Positions 54,295-63,516 are shown, counted from the first letter of the stretch. The stretch: DNA of 64,000 nt from DAORHV01 sp964513925 (GCA_964513925.1 CAZENR010000001.1:1-64000); one strand, 5' to 3'. A program made the numbers and translations. Notes: generated from the letters alone by a model not told the origin.

Positions 54295-55320
54295 CTACAC
54301 AGTTTTGGAGTACTGCAGGTATTCCGCATAGTCCAAATACCGCAGGTCCCGCGTTGCAGGTGCGGGCAGCGCTTTGCCATTCGCGAGCATGGTAAGTACG
54401 AATGCGTCGCTGCCGGCGCCAGAGCCGTAGGAAACCAGGAGTATTTTCTGCCCCTTCTTTGCCACTTGCAGGACTTCTGCCAGACCCAAAGGCGAGCAGG
54501 CGCTGTAGGTATTGCCGATATGCGGGACGATGAATCCGGCTTTCATCTGCTCGTCGGTGAAGCCTAGTTTTTTTGCGGCTTGGGACGGGAATTTTGCGTT
54601 GGGCATGTGTAGTACGACGTGGTCAAAGTCCTGCGGCTGCATCTTGGCTTTTTCCATCATTGCTTTGGCGGCATGTTGCACATGATGGAAGTACGCCGGC
54701 TCACCCGTAAAACGTCCGGCGTGCGAGGGGTACTTTTCGTCTGCATTGCGCCAGAAGTCGGGGGTGTCGCTGGTGTATGAGAGTGTGGAATCTATAGAGC
54801 AAAGTCCTGGCCGCTTCGTCGTAGATGCACCCACCACGAATGCCGCTGCGCCCGCTGCGGCGGAATACTCCAGCGCATCTCCAGGCTTGGACTGCGCCGT
54901 ATCCGTGCCAATGGCAATGCCGTACTGGATTTGCTTGCTGGCCACCATGGCGCTGACGATCTGCAGTGCCGCGGTGCCCGCCTTGCATGCGAATTCCAAG
55001 TCGGCGCAGTGACAGAGCGGATTGAGCTTGAGCGCACTGACCAGCATGCCGCTGGTTGGCTTTACTGCATACGGATGACTTTCGGATCCGACAAAAATCG
55101 CGCCGATAGTCTTTGAGTCGATGCCGCCGGTTTCCAGTGCCTGCTTGGCGGCCTCCCAGGCGATGGTGAATGCATCTTCGTCACGCGCGGCAACGGCCTT
55201 TTCCACAATACCCAAGCCATCCGCCTGTTCGGTGCCGCGCTTCCAGTGTGCGGCAATGACCGCAGCCTTGATGCGGTTGTTTGGTACGTAGCGGCCAAAT
55301 GCGTGAATGGCTGTTTTCAT
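54295..55320 (-). CDS. Hydroxymethylglutaryl-CoA synthase, archaeal type
   Basis: The 341-residue product fits the short archaeal HMGCS: IHAFGRYVPNNRI at the start, Glu80 in VGSESHPY, nucleophile Cys112 in LEFACKAGTAAL and His238 in VVLHMPNAKFP. It adds acetyl-CoA to acetoacetyl-CoA to give HMG-CoA. ATG 55320 is chosen over a frame extending to 55350; TACCAT (55335..55330) ends 9 bases before it. The order HMGCS-thiolase-DUF35 is that of many archaea. Confidence 0.93.
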   Translation of the reverse strand: MKTAIHAFGRYVPNNRIKAAVIAAHWKRGTEQADGLGIVEKAVAARDEDAFTIAWEAAKQALETGGIDSKTIGAIFVGSESHPYAVKPTSGMLVSALKLNPLCHCADLEFACKAGTAALQIVSAMVASKQIQYGIAIGTDTAQSKPGDALEYSAAAGAAAFVVGASTTKRPGLCSIDSTLSYTSDTPDFWRNADEKYPSHAGRFTGEPAYFHHVQHAAKAMMEKAKMQPQDFDHVVLHMPNAKFPSQAAKKLGFTDEQMKAGFIVPHIGNTYSACSPLGLAEVLQVAKKGQKILLVSYGSGAGSDAFVLTMLANGKALPAPATRDLRYLDYAEYLQYSKTV

Positions 55321-55355
55321 GGAGACGCGATGGTAGCAGATGCAGCACACCGGCG

Positions 55356-56444
55356 CTATTTACCAGGCTTCAACATTGGCGCTATGAACGTAGCCAGTCT
55401 ATGTGTGAACAGCGATGCACCCGTCTCATTTAGGTGCACTCCGTCTCCGAACACGTTGTCCGGCATCTTGATGGGGTTTGTAAGCCGACAACCATGTTCC
55501 CTTGTTTCATTCTGAATGTATGTTTCCATCGCGCGTAATCCTTCCAGTGTGCCTGTTTGCGTGAGTACACCGCTTGGGAACGGCGGCATGACAATGGCTA
55601 CCGGGATGCCGTTGCGTTTTGCAATGGCACAAAATTCTTTAGTCATGAGAAGGGCTTCCTCCGAGAAGCCCAGGCTCTCTTTTGTGGGTGCACCTCTCAG
55701 GAGCTTTCCAACCTCCCGCATTTCGCCGGTGTATGCATCCATGGCGGAAATATCTCGCATGACCGGAATATGACCGCGTGCAGGGTCATCAAATTGCCCA
55801 GCACCCTTTCCCAGCAATCCTTGGACAATGTCGGCATTTTGGCGGAGTCGTAGAATGTGCCGTCTGTATGCTAGCGAAGGAATCCAGTGACTTGTCAGTG
55901 ATTCCAGGAAATCTTGGGTTGAAAAAATGCCATTACTCCACAGCAGCCAACCGATATCCGGTCGCATGAAATGCTCAAGGAGAATGTCGTGATGTTGCGG
56001 AATGGACCAGGCGAACAACGTCTGCGACAGCACCAGCATTTTCGGCGCCGGATGATGCGCAAGATATTCAGTGAGCAGGTAGACGTTGGCGCTAGGACTA
56101 ACGTTGGAGTTTGTGTGCACGCTGTAGGCTCTCAGTCCTGTCTCTTGTTGAAACTGGCTCGGGATAATGTTGTTTCCGGCGGTGGAATCGCCAAAGAACA
56201 TCACGTCAAAATCTTCAGCTGTTTGCAGGACGGCATGCTTTGCTTGCTTCAGCTCCATTTGCAATGCATCACTTTCTGGCGTCAGCCAGTACATGCGCTG
56301 CAAGCCCCATTCCATCGCAAGGGCACAGCACAGCAATGTCGCTGCTCCACACCAAAGACGCACGCTTCCATGCCGTCGATTACGCTTAGAAGTTGGAATA
56401 AATGAATGGGGTAACTTGGGTTGCCGATCCAAGCAGTAGTGCAT
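55356..56444 (-). CDS. SGNH/GDSL-like envelope acyltransferase partner
   Basis: From ATG 56444 the product has 362 residues: a basic start, one membrane helix (LWCGAATLLCCALAMEWG) and an extracytoplasmic SGNH hydrolase-like domain with Ser87 in FFGDSTAGNN and the C-terminal Asp/His in FGDGVHLNETG. Such proteins (AlgX/AlgJ/DltD-like) work with an MBOAT protein to acylate surface polymers. The first 59 bases overlap the MBOAT gene, supporting the pair. The frame is open further upstream inside the MBOAT gene, but that part lacks support. Confidence 0.78.
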   Translation of the reverse strand: MHYCLDRQPKLPHSFIPTSKRNRRHGSVRLWCGAATLLCCALAMEWGLQRMYWLTPESDALQMELKQAKHAVLQTAEDFDVMFFGDSTAGNNIIPSQFQQETGLRAYSVHTNSNVSPSANVYLLTEYLAHHPAPKMLVLSQTLFAWSIPQHHDILLEHFMRPDIGWLLWSNGIFSTQDFLESLTSHWIPSLAYRRHILRLRQNADIVQGLLGKGAGQFDDPARGHIPVMRDISAMDAYTGEMREVGKLLRGAPTKESLGFSEEALLMTKEFCAIAKRNGIPVAIVMPPFPSGVLTQTGTLEGLRAMETYIQNETREHGCRLTNPIKMPDNVFGDGVHLNETGASLFTHRLATFIAPMLKPGK

Positions 56445-57774
56445 AGAAAGCGAGTACTGCAAACGCCGCCAGGGCAAGCCAGGAGCTTTCTTGCACCAAT
56501 GCATCCTCCTGCACTCGCGATTGCCACCACTCCACTGCCAGAAGCGGAGCGGCTGCCAAGAGCACAAGCGGTGCCGCGTAGGCAATCGGCATGACGGTGG
56601 CCGGAGGGAATGCGAGCTCTTGCAACATCATGGTGAAGTTTTCCAAGTCTGGACTGCGGAACAGCATCCAGCCGAAAAGATTTATGCAGAAGAAGCAGGG
56701 AATGGCGACGAACTTCTGGAGCCGGAAATACTGTTTCCATACGCGATGCGCAATGGTGAGTAGGCCATGGAACACCCCCCAGAGCACATACATGGGGGTA
56801 ATTCCGTGCCAGCAGCCCACAATGATCATAGCGAGCAGCGTGTTCAATCCCGCCCTTACAACACCACGCCGGTTTCCGCCCAGCGGTATATACAGGTAGT
56901 CGCGCACCCATTCGGATAACGAAATATGCCAGCGCTTCCAAAAATCATCTGGAGCGGCGGCAGCAAAGGGCCTGCGGAAGTTCTGCGTCAGCCGAATGCC
57001 AAGCATTCTCGCCGTGCCCCGCGCGATATCGGTGTACCCGGAAAAGTCGGCATACAACTGCACGGCAAACGCGGCGATACCAATGATGTTCGCTGCTCCA
57101 AGCAAGTATGGATTTGCAAAGAACGCGTCGGCAACAAGCCCTGCGGTAAAGGCGATGGAAAATTTCTTCACCGATCCCCATACAATGAGAAACGCACCCT
57201 CCAGTATGTCGGCGCGTTGCACCGCAAGCGGGCTGCGCAGTTGCGGCAACAAGTGCTGAGCACGCTCAATCGGCCCCGATGCGAGCTTGGGGAAGAACGC
57301 TTGGAACAGAGCAAAATGCAACAAGTTCGTCTCTGCCCGCTGCTTGCTGTGCAACACATCGAATAGGTATCCGATGGATTGAAAGCAGTAGAACGAAAGA
57401 CCCAGCGGCACTGCAATGGATGTCGTAAGACCCGGAGTGTATGTAGGTACTATCCAGCGCAGCGAGGGCGTTGCAGCCAGAATGCTGGGTGCCGCTTTCC
57501 AGAAGGCGATAAGCAGTACATGCGCAAGCAGCGCCACCCAGCCGATTGTCTTTCCTTGTGACGAGTATCGCTCAATACCAATGGCACCGGCATAGGTGAC
57601 CAGCGTGGAGGCTAGCAGGTACCACAGCGCTCCTGGGTCCCAAACAAAACAGATTGCGTAGCTGACAACAAGTAGCAGCGCATTGCGTGCAAGAATCGGG
57701 CCACTCTGCAGCAACAGAAATGTGGCGTATGCCGCAATGGCGGCAAGTGCGATGCTGATAGTCGGCGTGCTCAC
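56386..57774 (-). CDS. MBOAT family O-acyltransferase (AlgI-like)
   Basis: The 462-residue protein has about eleven hydrophobic helices and the AlgI signatures: FFPKLASGPIERAQHLLPQL, FWKRWHISLSEWVRDYLYIP, LGGNRRG and the catalytic histidine in VGCWHGITPMYVLWG. It passes acyl groups across the membrane to an SGNH partner, encoded directly downstream. The start is GTG at 57774; GATACT (57791..57786) lies 11 bases upstream. It sits between HMGR and HMGCS genes. Confidence 0.93.
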   Translation of the reverse strand: MSTPTISIALAAIAAYATFLLLQSGPILARNALLLVVSYAICFVWDPGALWYLLASTLVTYAGAIGIERYSSQGKTIGWVALLAHVLLIAFWKAAPSILAATPSLRWIVPTYTPGLTTSIAVPLGLSFYCFQSIGYLFDVLHSKQRAETNLLHFALFQAFFPKLASGPIERAQHLLPQLRSPLAVQRADILEGAFLIVWGSVKKFSIAFTAGLVADAFFANPYLLGAANIIGIAAFAVQLYADFSGYTDIARGTARMLGIRLTQNFRRPFAAAAPDDFWKRWHISLSEWVRDYLYIPLGGNRRGVVRAGLNTLLAMIIVGCWHGITPMYVLWGVFHGLLTIAHRVWKQYFRLQKFVAIPCFFCINLFGWMLFRSPDLENFTMMLQELAFPPATVMPIAYAAPLVLLAAAPLLAVEWWQSRVQEDALVQESSWLALAAFAVLAFYALLLGSATQVTPFIYSNF

Positions 57775-57814
57775 GTGTAACGTGCAGTATCCTCTCTATT
57801 GCCCCGCGCACAAG

Positions 57815-58978
57815 TTAGCGCCCCAATTTCTTGTGTGCTTTGGCAAGCGTATGACTGGCTTGTGCCGCCAGCAGCGATACTTCGCCTGCCAGAACGCCTG
57901 TGGCAATGCACTCCGCCAACTGATGCTTGGGAGAAAGCCCCGTTTTTGCCTTGAGTAGCAGTTGCAGGCACTGTTGCTGCGCAGGCAGCGTAGTGCCTCC
58001 GCCGCGAATGCCCACCAATATCGCCGGCATGCGTACGCGCACCGACAATCCGCCACGAACTTTTTTCACCGTCGTATCGCAGAGCGACCCTTCCACCGTA
58101 TGCGCGGCATCTTGTCCGGTTGCCACATACATGGCTGCAACCAGATTTGCCGCATGTAAGTTGGCACCTATGGCACCAGCCAGCGCCGACCCTGCCTTTA
58201 GCTTTGCATCCGCGACCGCAAGCATGGAGGGGGCATCGCTTTTCAGGACATCGTGCACGACGGCGTCCGTGAGCGTGACCTCTGCGATCACCTCATAGCC
58301 GCGTCCGCGGGCGTGTGTCCGTTTACTTGGCTTCTTGTCGCTATCCACGTTTCCGGCAACGGTCACGCATGCGAGGCCTGGCACATTCACGTTCACCCAT
58401 TCTGCAATTGCTTGTGCCGCAATCGTCGTCATGTTCATGCCCATTGCCTGGTCGGTGTCGCAGTTGATTGTAAGAAAAAGGTGCGCGCCCTTGCTCTCGA
58501 TGTCGTGGCTGACTATGGCAAGGTGGTTGCTGGTGCCTTCGCCTACTGCTCGCCAGGTCTTCGCAGTTTTCTTGAGTGCGGCCGCCGCCGTTGTCTTCGA
58601 CCCCTTCACACGGAAGGCGATGGAACGGCTCATGCCGTGGTGCACGCTGCGTACAATCTTCGCTCCTCCGGAGAGAGTAAGCGCTTTGCATCCGCGGTTG
58701 GCGCTGGCAACAAGCGCGCCTTCGGTCGTGGCAAGAGGCAGGTAGACATCGGTCACGGTCCCTTCGCCAAAACGCACGCGTACCGGACCGGCAATGCCGA
58801 CGGGCAGCCCCACGTGCCCCACCATTTGTTCGCAGTTCTTTTCATCGGCGTGACCGATGTTCGTTTCCAGCGGTTCAAGTGCAGACAGGTCTACTTGCAG
58901 CGATTTCTCTACGCGGCCGCGTCGCTCGCGAATGCGCTGCATCGGGGAAAGGCCGTCGGGAAGCGAGCGTAAATCCAT
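57815..58978 (-). CDS. Hydroxymethylglutaryl-CoA reductase, class I
   Basis: The 387-residue protein shows class I HMGR motifs: ETNIGHADEKNCEQMVGHVG then GIAGPVRV, PLATTEGALVASANRG (catalytic Glu86), NCDTDQAMGMNMTT for the dinucleotide, GAIGANLHAANLVAAMYVAT and the late SLLAAQASHTLAKAHKKL end with its catalytic His. It reduces HMG-CoA to mevalonate with NADPH. There is no membrane anchor. The ATG overlaps the stop of the decarboxylase gene (TAATG). Confidence 0.95.
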   Translation of the reverse strand: MDLRSLPDGLSPMQRIRERRGRVEKSLQVDLSALEPLETNIGHADEKNCEQMVGHVGLPVGIAGPVRVRFGEGTVTDVYLPLATTEGALVASANRGCKALTLSGGAKIVRSVHHGMSRSIAFRVKGSKTTAAAALKKTAKTWRAVGEGTSNHLAIVSHDIESKGAHLFLTINCDTDQAMGMNMTTIAAQAIAEWVNVNVPGLACVTVAGNVDSDKKPSKRTHARGRGYEVIAEVTLTDAVVHDVLKSDAPSMLAVADAKLKAGSALAGAIGANLHAANLVAAMYVATGQDAAHTVEGSLCDTTVKKVRGGLSVRVRMPAILVGIRGGGTTLPAQQQCLQLLLKAKTGLSPKHQLAECIATGVLAGEVSLLAAQASHTLAKAHKKLGR

Positions 58979-59985
58979 TATGCGATGCAGCTGGAGCCGG
59001 GGCCGGTTTTGGCGCGGAACAGTTGGCAGCCTTTTTGAGCTTCGGCAAAGGCAAGCACGTCGTTTAGCGCTTCGTCGGGACAGAACAGATGCACGGTGGG
59101 TCCGGCGTCCATAGTGAACAGTACCGGAAGATGCTGCCGTTTTCGCAGCGCTTTCACTTCATCCAAAATCCGCAGCGTTTCACTGCTTAAGTAATGCAAC
59201 GGCGGTGTTTGCGTTTGCATGACATGGTGCATGTTCAGCGCATCTTGCTCGGCCACGTACTGCAGCTGCTCAAAGTCCCTGTTGCGAATGGCATGGATGC
59301 ACTCGCGCATGCGGCGCGGCGTCTCTTCCACGCGTTCAATAAAATGCGGACTCGTTTGCGCCATGGCGTGCCCCTCGGTGGAGCCGACTTTTTTTGCCTC
59401 CTGACTTGGTACCAGAATGACGTCATGCAGCAGCCAATGTTTCGCATCGGCAATCTGCTCTGCGTAGGCGGCGTCTATTGCTTCACCCTGTCCCGCCCGA
59501 ATGGCGACATAGCCGTCGTAGGCGCCGCGGCAAGCCGACCCGGAACCCAAACGAGCCAGTACGCTGACCTGCTTGCGGTCTAACTCTTTCTGCTCTGTTA
59601 CCAGCCCCGCAACGGCCTCTGCCAGGCAGCTGAAGACCGCTGCCGACGAAGCAATGCCGATGGATGGGGGAATACCCGAACGTATGACGATGGAGAGCGA
59701 CTCAGGCAGTGCTTTTGGAGCGCCAAGCTCCACGAAGTAGCGGCGGTATAAATCCAGCACGGTTTCATATCGTTTCAGGACGCTGGCATCCAACCGCTTC
59801 TCGGAGCCATCTAACAGAAACGAGCGCACCGAAAGTGCCGGAGCGTGATCTACGGTTATTTCCACCGTGGGCGTATCCAGCGCCATGGAAAGCGAGTCCC
59901 CCGCAGGCAGCCGCAAACGATCATTGCGGTTCCCCCAGTATTTAATGAGCGCGATGTTGGGAGTGGAGACTGCTTTGCAGGGCAT
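58978..59985 (-). CDS. Mevalonate (di)phosphate decarboxylase, GHMP family
   Basis: From ATG 59985 the 335-residue product starts CKAVSTPNIALIKYWGNRND, the MVD signature, with GIPPSIGIASSAAVF and GSGSACRGAYDGYVAI as in diphosphomevalonate decarboxylases, and TMDAGPTVHLFCP near the end. It should make isopentenyl (di)phosphate by ATP-dependent decarboxylation; whether the substrate is mono- or diphosphomevalonate cannot be told, since no phosphomevalonate kinase or isopentenyl phosphate kinase is here. TATGCT lies at 60015..60010. Confidence 0.9.
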   Translation of the reverse strand: MPCKAVSTPNIALIKYWGNRNDRLRLPAGDSLSMALDTPTVEITVDHAPALSVRSFLLDGSEKRLDASVLKRYETVLDLYRRYFVELGAPKALPESLSIVIRSGIPPSIGIASSAAVFSCLAEAVAGLVTEQKELDRKQVSVLARLGSGSACRGAYDGYVAIRAGQGEAIDAAYAEQIADAKHWLLHDVILVPSQEAKKVGSTEGHAMAQTSPHFIERVEETPRRMRECIHAIRNRDFEQLQYVAEQDALNMHHVMQTQTPPLHYLSSETLRILDEVKALRKRQHLPVLFTMDAGPTVHLFCPDEALNDVLAFAEAQKGCQLFRAKTGPGSSCIA

Positions 59986-60059
59986 GGAGATGCGCCGAAG
60001 TGAGTGCCTAGCATAGAGCTTGTTCGAAGTCGGCTCAACCTTCGCTATTCTCTGTGCCA

Positions 60060-60878
60060 ATGTCAGCAACCTCTATTACCCATTGCATCTTGGACGCAGA
60101 CGGCGTGTTGTGGGATGTCGACAAGCCCAAGGAGGGAATCGCGGAGTTCATATCGACGCTGCGCGATCTTGGCATCCGCTTTACGGTCGCCACGAATATC
60201 GCCCGCTATGACAGTCGACACTTTGTCGAGAAGTTCAAGCGTTTTGGCGTGACCGTATCCGCAGAGGAAATCATAACGTCACCGCAGGCAACAGCCTCGT
60301 ACTTGCGTCGCACAGCTCCGGATGCACGCGTGTTCATGGTGGGGGAAGATGGCTTACGGCGCGAGCTGGAAGCGGCCGGCGTGCGAGTTATCAATGATGA
60401 GTGGAAGGGGGGAGCGTGGCTGCGGCCGCCCTCCCACGTTGTGGTAGGCCTGGATACCGGATTGGATTACCCCAACAAACTTGCGCCGGCGACCACGGCC
60501 ATTAAAGATCATGGCGCCGTATTAATTTCCACCAATCCCGATCGACTGAGCAAGCATTCTTCGGGCGCGAATTATCCGGGCGGCGGGGCGGTTGCGGCGC
60601 TGCTTGCGTACTGCACCGGCGTCACACCCATTGTCATAGGCAAGCCCGAGCCGACCATGTTCGAAGAGGCGATGCGGCGCATGCGCGCCACTCCGCATAC
60701 GACCGTGGTGATTGGCGATAATCTGGAAACGGAAATCTTAGCCGGACACCGCTTGGGTATGCCCACCTGGCTTGTGCTCAGCGGTATAACGTCGCATCAG
60801 GACGTACAACGCAGTGCCTGCAAGCCCGACAAGATTTTTGCTGACATTCGCGACATTACGGCGTTTTTGCGCAAATAG
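60060..60878 (+). CDS. HAD-IIA (NagD-like) phosphatase, first of a tandem pair
   Basis: The 272-residue product has HAD motif I DADGVLW (Asp12/Asp14), a motif II-like VATNIARYDS, motif III lysine in VIGKPEPTMFEEAM and motif IV GDNLETEILAG. The cap position is the NagD type. Members hydrolyse small phosphate esters; the substrate here is unknown. TATTCT (60046-60051) ends 8 bases before the ATG. It is divergent from the decarboxylase gene and followed after 39 bases by a paralogue. Confidence 0.88.
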   Translation: MSATSITHCILDADGVLWDVDKPKEGIAEFISTLRDLGIRFTVATNIARYDSRHFVEKFKRFGVTVSAEEIITSPQATASYLRRTAPDARVFMVGEDGLRRELEAAGVRVINDEWKGGAWLRPPSHVVVGLDTGLDYPNKLAPATTAIKDHGAVLISTNPDRLSKHSSGANYPGGGAVAALLAYCTGVTPIVIGKPEPTMFEEAMRRMRATPHTTVVIGDNLETEILAGHRLGMPTWLVLSGITSHQDVQRSACKPDKIFADIRDITAFLRK

Positions 60879-60879
60879 A

Positions 60880-60908
60880 GTGACATTCCATGCGGAGTTC
60901 GATACAGT
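60880..60908 (+). promoter_or_regulatory. Promoter of the second HAD gene
   Basis: GTGACA (60880-60885) and TACAGT (60903-60908) are 17 bp apart; the ATG at 60918 follows 9 bases later. The -35 starts right after the stop of the first HAD gene. Confidence 0.5.
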
Positions 60909-60917
60909 CGCGCGCTC

Positions 60918-61745
60918 ATGGCGCTCGATACGCTACCCTCGGCAGTCATTTTAGATGGCGACGGCGTGCTATGGCACGAGAAGCAGGTGCACCCAGCGCT
61001 TACTACGTTCATGCAAACGCTTGAACGCCTGCGCATCAAGTGGGTGCTGGCGACCAACAACGCCAGGTACCAAGCAGATCATCATGTGGGCACGTTCCGC
61101 AGATTCGGAGTGGAATGCGACGAGAGCCACATCATCACCTCGCCCCAGGTGGCAGCCGATCTGATCTGTGCGGATGTTCAGCGTGCCGCACGCGTGTGCA
61201 TGATCGGTGAGGGCGGCCTTGAGGCCGAGCTGCTCGCGCGCGGCGCAGTCATTATCAACGACCAGTGGAAAGAAGACGCTTGGCAGGAACCGCCAACACA
61301 TGTTGTATCCGGCTTCACGATGAACCTTGCGTACTCGCATCTTGCCGCGGCGCATAGCGCGGTAGTCGATCACGGTGCCAAGCTCTTGGTTACCAATCCG
61401 GATCGCAGTGCGCGCAATGCCAAGGGAACGTCGTTCCCGGCCAACGGTGGCGTGATGGCATACCTAGCGCACACGACGCGATCGGAGCCAGTTGTGTGCG
61501 GTAAACCCGAGCGCCATATGTTCGATGCGGCGCTCAAGCGCATGCAGGCAGACTCCAAAACAACCGTGGTCATTGGCGATACACCCGATACCGAAATTCT
61601 GGGAGGCAATCGCTTAGGCTTGGAAACCTGGATGGTCATGACGGGTTCGACGCAGTCGCTGGACGGCATTCCGGAAGCAGCGCATCCCAAGCGACAATTC
61701 CGCGACATTGCCGAAATCGCCGCGCACCTCTCGAGACTAGGCTGA
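60918..61745 (+). CDS. HAD-IIA (NagD-like) phosphatase, second of a tandem pair
   Basis: The 275-residue product parallels its neighbour: motif I DGDGVLW (Asp13/Asp15), VLATNNARYQADHH, motif III VVCGKPERHMFDAAL and motif IV GDTPDTEILGG. The two share the plan INDxWKxxAWxxPP in the cap, so they are duplicates that have diverged. Both lie within the isoprenoid island. It converges on the mevalonate kinase gene with a 9-base overlap. Confidence 0.88.
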   Translation: MALDTLPSAVILDGDGVLWHEKQVHPALTTFMQTLERLRIKWVLATNNARYQADHHVGTFRRFGVECDESHIITSPQVAADLICADVQRAARVCMIGEGGLEAELLARGAVIINDQWKEDAWQEPPTHVVSGFTMNLAYSHLAAAHSAVVDHGAKLLVTNPDRSARNAKGTSFPANGGVMAYLAHTTRSEPVVCGKPERHMFDAALKRMQADSKTTVVIGDTPDTEILGGNRLGLETWMVMTGSTQSLDGIPEAAHPKRQFRDIAEIAAHLSRLG

Positions 61746-62603
61746 TGCCGCGTCCCGTTTCGACACAACCCAGTCAGGTTGCGGTTCTATTAGCTTATGA
61801 ATCTCCGCGGGAGTTTCGTGCATAGCCAACACCATTCCTCCGCCGCCAGTGCGCCCCCCAGCGCCAATCACCTTTGCCGATCCTCCGGTTTGTTCAATCG
61901 CTTCGATGAACGCCGCTACATGCGGCGGCACGACTCCCAACGTAACCTGCGCGCGGTGATGGTCGCGCATGACGGCATGCAGCGGCTCCCCTTTGGCCAA
62001 GCGCTCGGTGCATGCGCCAATAGTTTCGATTGCAGCGGCAATCTGGGGTTCCCCCATGCGTGACTTCACCCAGGCAACCAGTTCCGGCGTTGCTTCATTC
62101 GGTACTCCGGTGTCGATGAGCAGCGCATGTTCCAGGGCTTCTCCAGGCATACCCATGTATCTTGCATCGTGACCCTTGCGGAAATAGAGGGGTGAGCGCT
62201 CCCAAATGACGGCAAAATCCATGCCGCTATTGCCGGGATTTACCTCGTTTTCCAAATCCAGGGCTTTGGCTTTGCAGTCTTCGCCCAAGATGGCTTTGCA
62301 CGTGGCAATGAGCAGTGCGGTAGAGGAGCCCATGCCCTTGCCGAGCGGGATGTAGTTTTCCACGTGCAGCGTTCCGGCAGCTTTCTTGTCGCATCGCTGC
62401 GCAATGGCTTGTGCGTACTCCTTCCACATCGGCTGGCTGTCCGTTTCCGGCCATTGCACCTGCAGCCCCCGCTTGCGATCGCGCTTCCACGTTACCGAAA
62501 TCCAATGCTGCGACGGGAACGCGATACCCGGATGCCCAAACACCATGGCGTACTCTCCGCTTACGATGATCTTGCCGGTGGCGACTGCTCTGTGGTCGGA
62601 CAT
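61737..62603 (-). CDS. Mevalonate kinase-like GHMP kinase
   Basis: The 288-residue product starts DHRAVATGKIIVSGEYAMVF and has the GHMP ATP motif PLGKGMGSSTALL (86-98), GNSGMDFAVIWE and the late GAGGRTGGGGMVLAM. It fits mevalonate kinase best; the SGEYA start (rather than GEHA) leaves some room for a phosphomevalonate kinase role. ATG 62603 is chosen: TATACT (62618..62613) ends 9 bases before it. Longer frames run through the promoter into the prenyl synthase gene. Confidence 0.85.
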   Translation of the reverse strand: MSDHRAVATGKIIVSGEYAMVFGHPGIAFPSQHWISVTWKRDRKRGLQVQWPETDSQPMWKEYAQAIAQRCDKKAAGTLHVENYIPLGKGMGSSTALLIATCKAILGEDCKAKALDLENEVNPGNSGMDFAVIWERSPLYFRKGHDARYMGMPGEALEHALLIDTGVPNEATPELVAWVKSRMGEPQIAAAIETIGACTERLAKGEPLHAVMRDHHRAQVTLGVVPPHVAAFIEAIEQTGGSAKVIGAGGRTGGGGMVLAMHETPAEIHKLIEPQPDWVVSKRDAASA

Positions 62604-62612
62604 GAGGCATGT

Positions 62613-62620
62613 AGTATAAG
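62613..62620. promoter_or_regulatory. Overlapping divergent -10 boxes, kinase and prenyl synthase
   Basis: AGTATAAG reads TATACT on the minus strand (9 bases before the kinase ATG) and TATAAG on the plus strand (8 bases before the prenyl synthase ATG). Both genes of the pathway would be driven from one shared core. Confidence 0.5.
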
Positions 62621-62628
62621 GTATTTGC

Positions 62629-63516
62629 ATGTCGCCCACCCAAACATCATCGCCCTTCGATGCATTTGCCGAACACCACCGCCCGCAAATAGAGTCAGCA
62701 TTGGACAGTTGGAGTGCCGGCAACGGCGATGAAGGCCTTGTCGATGCCATGCGTTACAGCTTGCTGCTTCCGGGCAAGCGTGTCCGCCCGTTGCTAGTAC
62801 TCATGGCTGCCGATGCCTGCGGTGGTGACTGTAACGATGCAATGCCGGCCGCGTGTGCCGCAGAAATGGTGCACGCGTTTTCGTTGATTCATGACGATTT
62901 GCCCTGCATGGATAACGACGATCTTCGTCGCGGCAAGCCCACCAATCACAAAGTGTACGGCGAGGCGGTAGCCTTGCTGGCAGGCGACTCCTTACTGGTT
63001 CTTGCATTTGAAACGCTGCTCAAGCATGCGACGCCCGAGACCGCCCAACGAAGCGCGCTCGAGTTGGCAGCTGCTATTGGTGCAGACGGCATGGCGGGTG
63101 GACAAGCCATGGATATGCGCGGCTTGGGCGCCAAGGCGTCCGTAGAAGATGTCCGCCAGCTACACGCCCGGAAGACCGGAGCACTCATTGTCGCTTGTGT
63201 CCGTATGGGGGCGATTGCCGCTGGAGCCAAGGACGATCAATTGCAGGCGCTCACGCGGTACGCGCAAGCCATCGGCGTGGCGTTCCAAATCACCGACGAC
63301 TTGCTGGATGTCACCGGGGGAGCCGCAATAGGCAAAACGCCGGGAAAAGACGCCGCGCAAGGCAAAATGACTTACCCGAAACTGCTTGGAGTGGAGGGCA
63401 GCAAGAAGGCAGCTACCGAAGCCATAGATGCCGCCATTGCCGCACTGCAGCCCTTTGGCAAGAAGGCCGCTCACTTGGTGGATATGGCGGGTTATATCCT
63501 TTCTCGTAAACAGTAA
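62629..63516 (+). CDS. Polyprenyl (geranylgeranyl/farnesyl) diphosphate synthase
   Basis: The 295-residue protein has the first Asp-rich motif DDLPCMDNDD (Asp89-98, the DDx4D bacterial type), GKRVRPLL near residue 49, GGQAMDM, and the second Asp-rich motif QITDDLLDV. It condenses IPP with allylic diphosphates to C15-C20 products for the carrier lipid. The ATG follows the shared -10 by 8 bases. It converges with uppS, the stop codons being adjacent. Confidence 0.93.
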   Translation: MSPTQTSSPFDAFAEHHRPQIESALDSWSAGNGDEGLVDAMRYSLLLPGKRVRPLLVLMAADACGGDCNDAMPAACAAEMVHAFSLIHDDLPCMDNDDLRRGKPTNHKVYGEAVALLAGDSLLVLAFETLLKHATPETAQRSALELAAAIGADGMAGGQAMDMRGLGAKASVEDVRQLHARKTGALIVACVRMGAIAAGAKDDQLQALTRYAQAIGVAFQITDDLLDVTGGAAIGKTPGKDAAQGKMTYPKLLGVEGSKKAATEAIDAAIAALQPFGKKAAHLVDMAGYILSRKQ

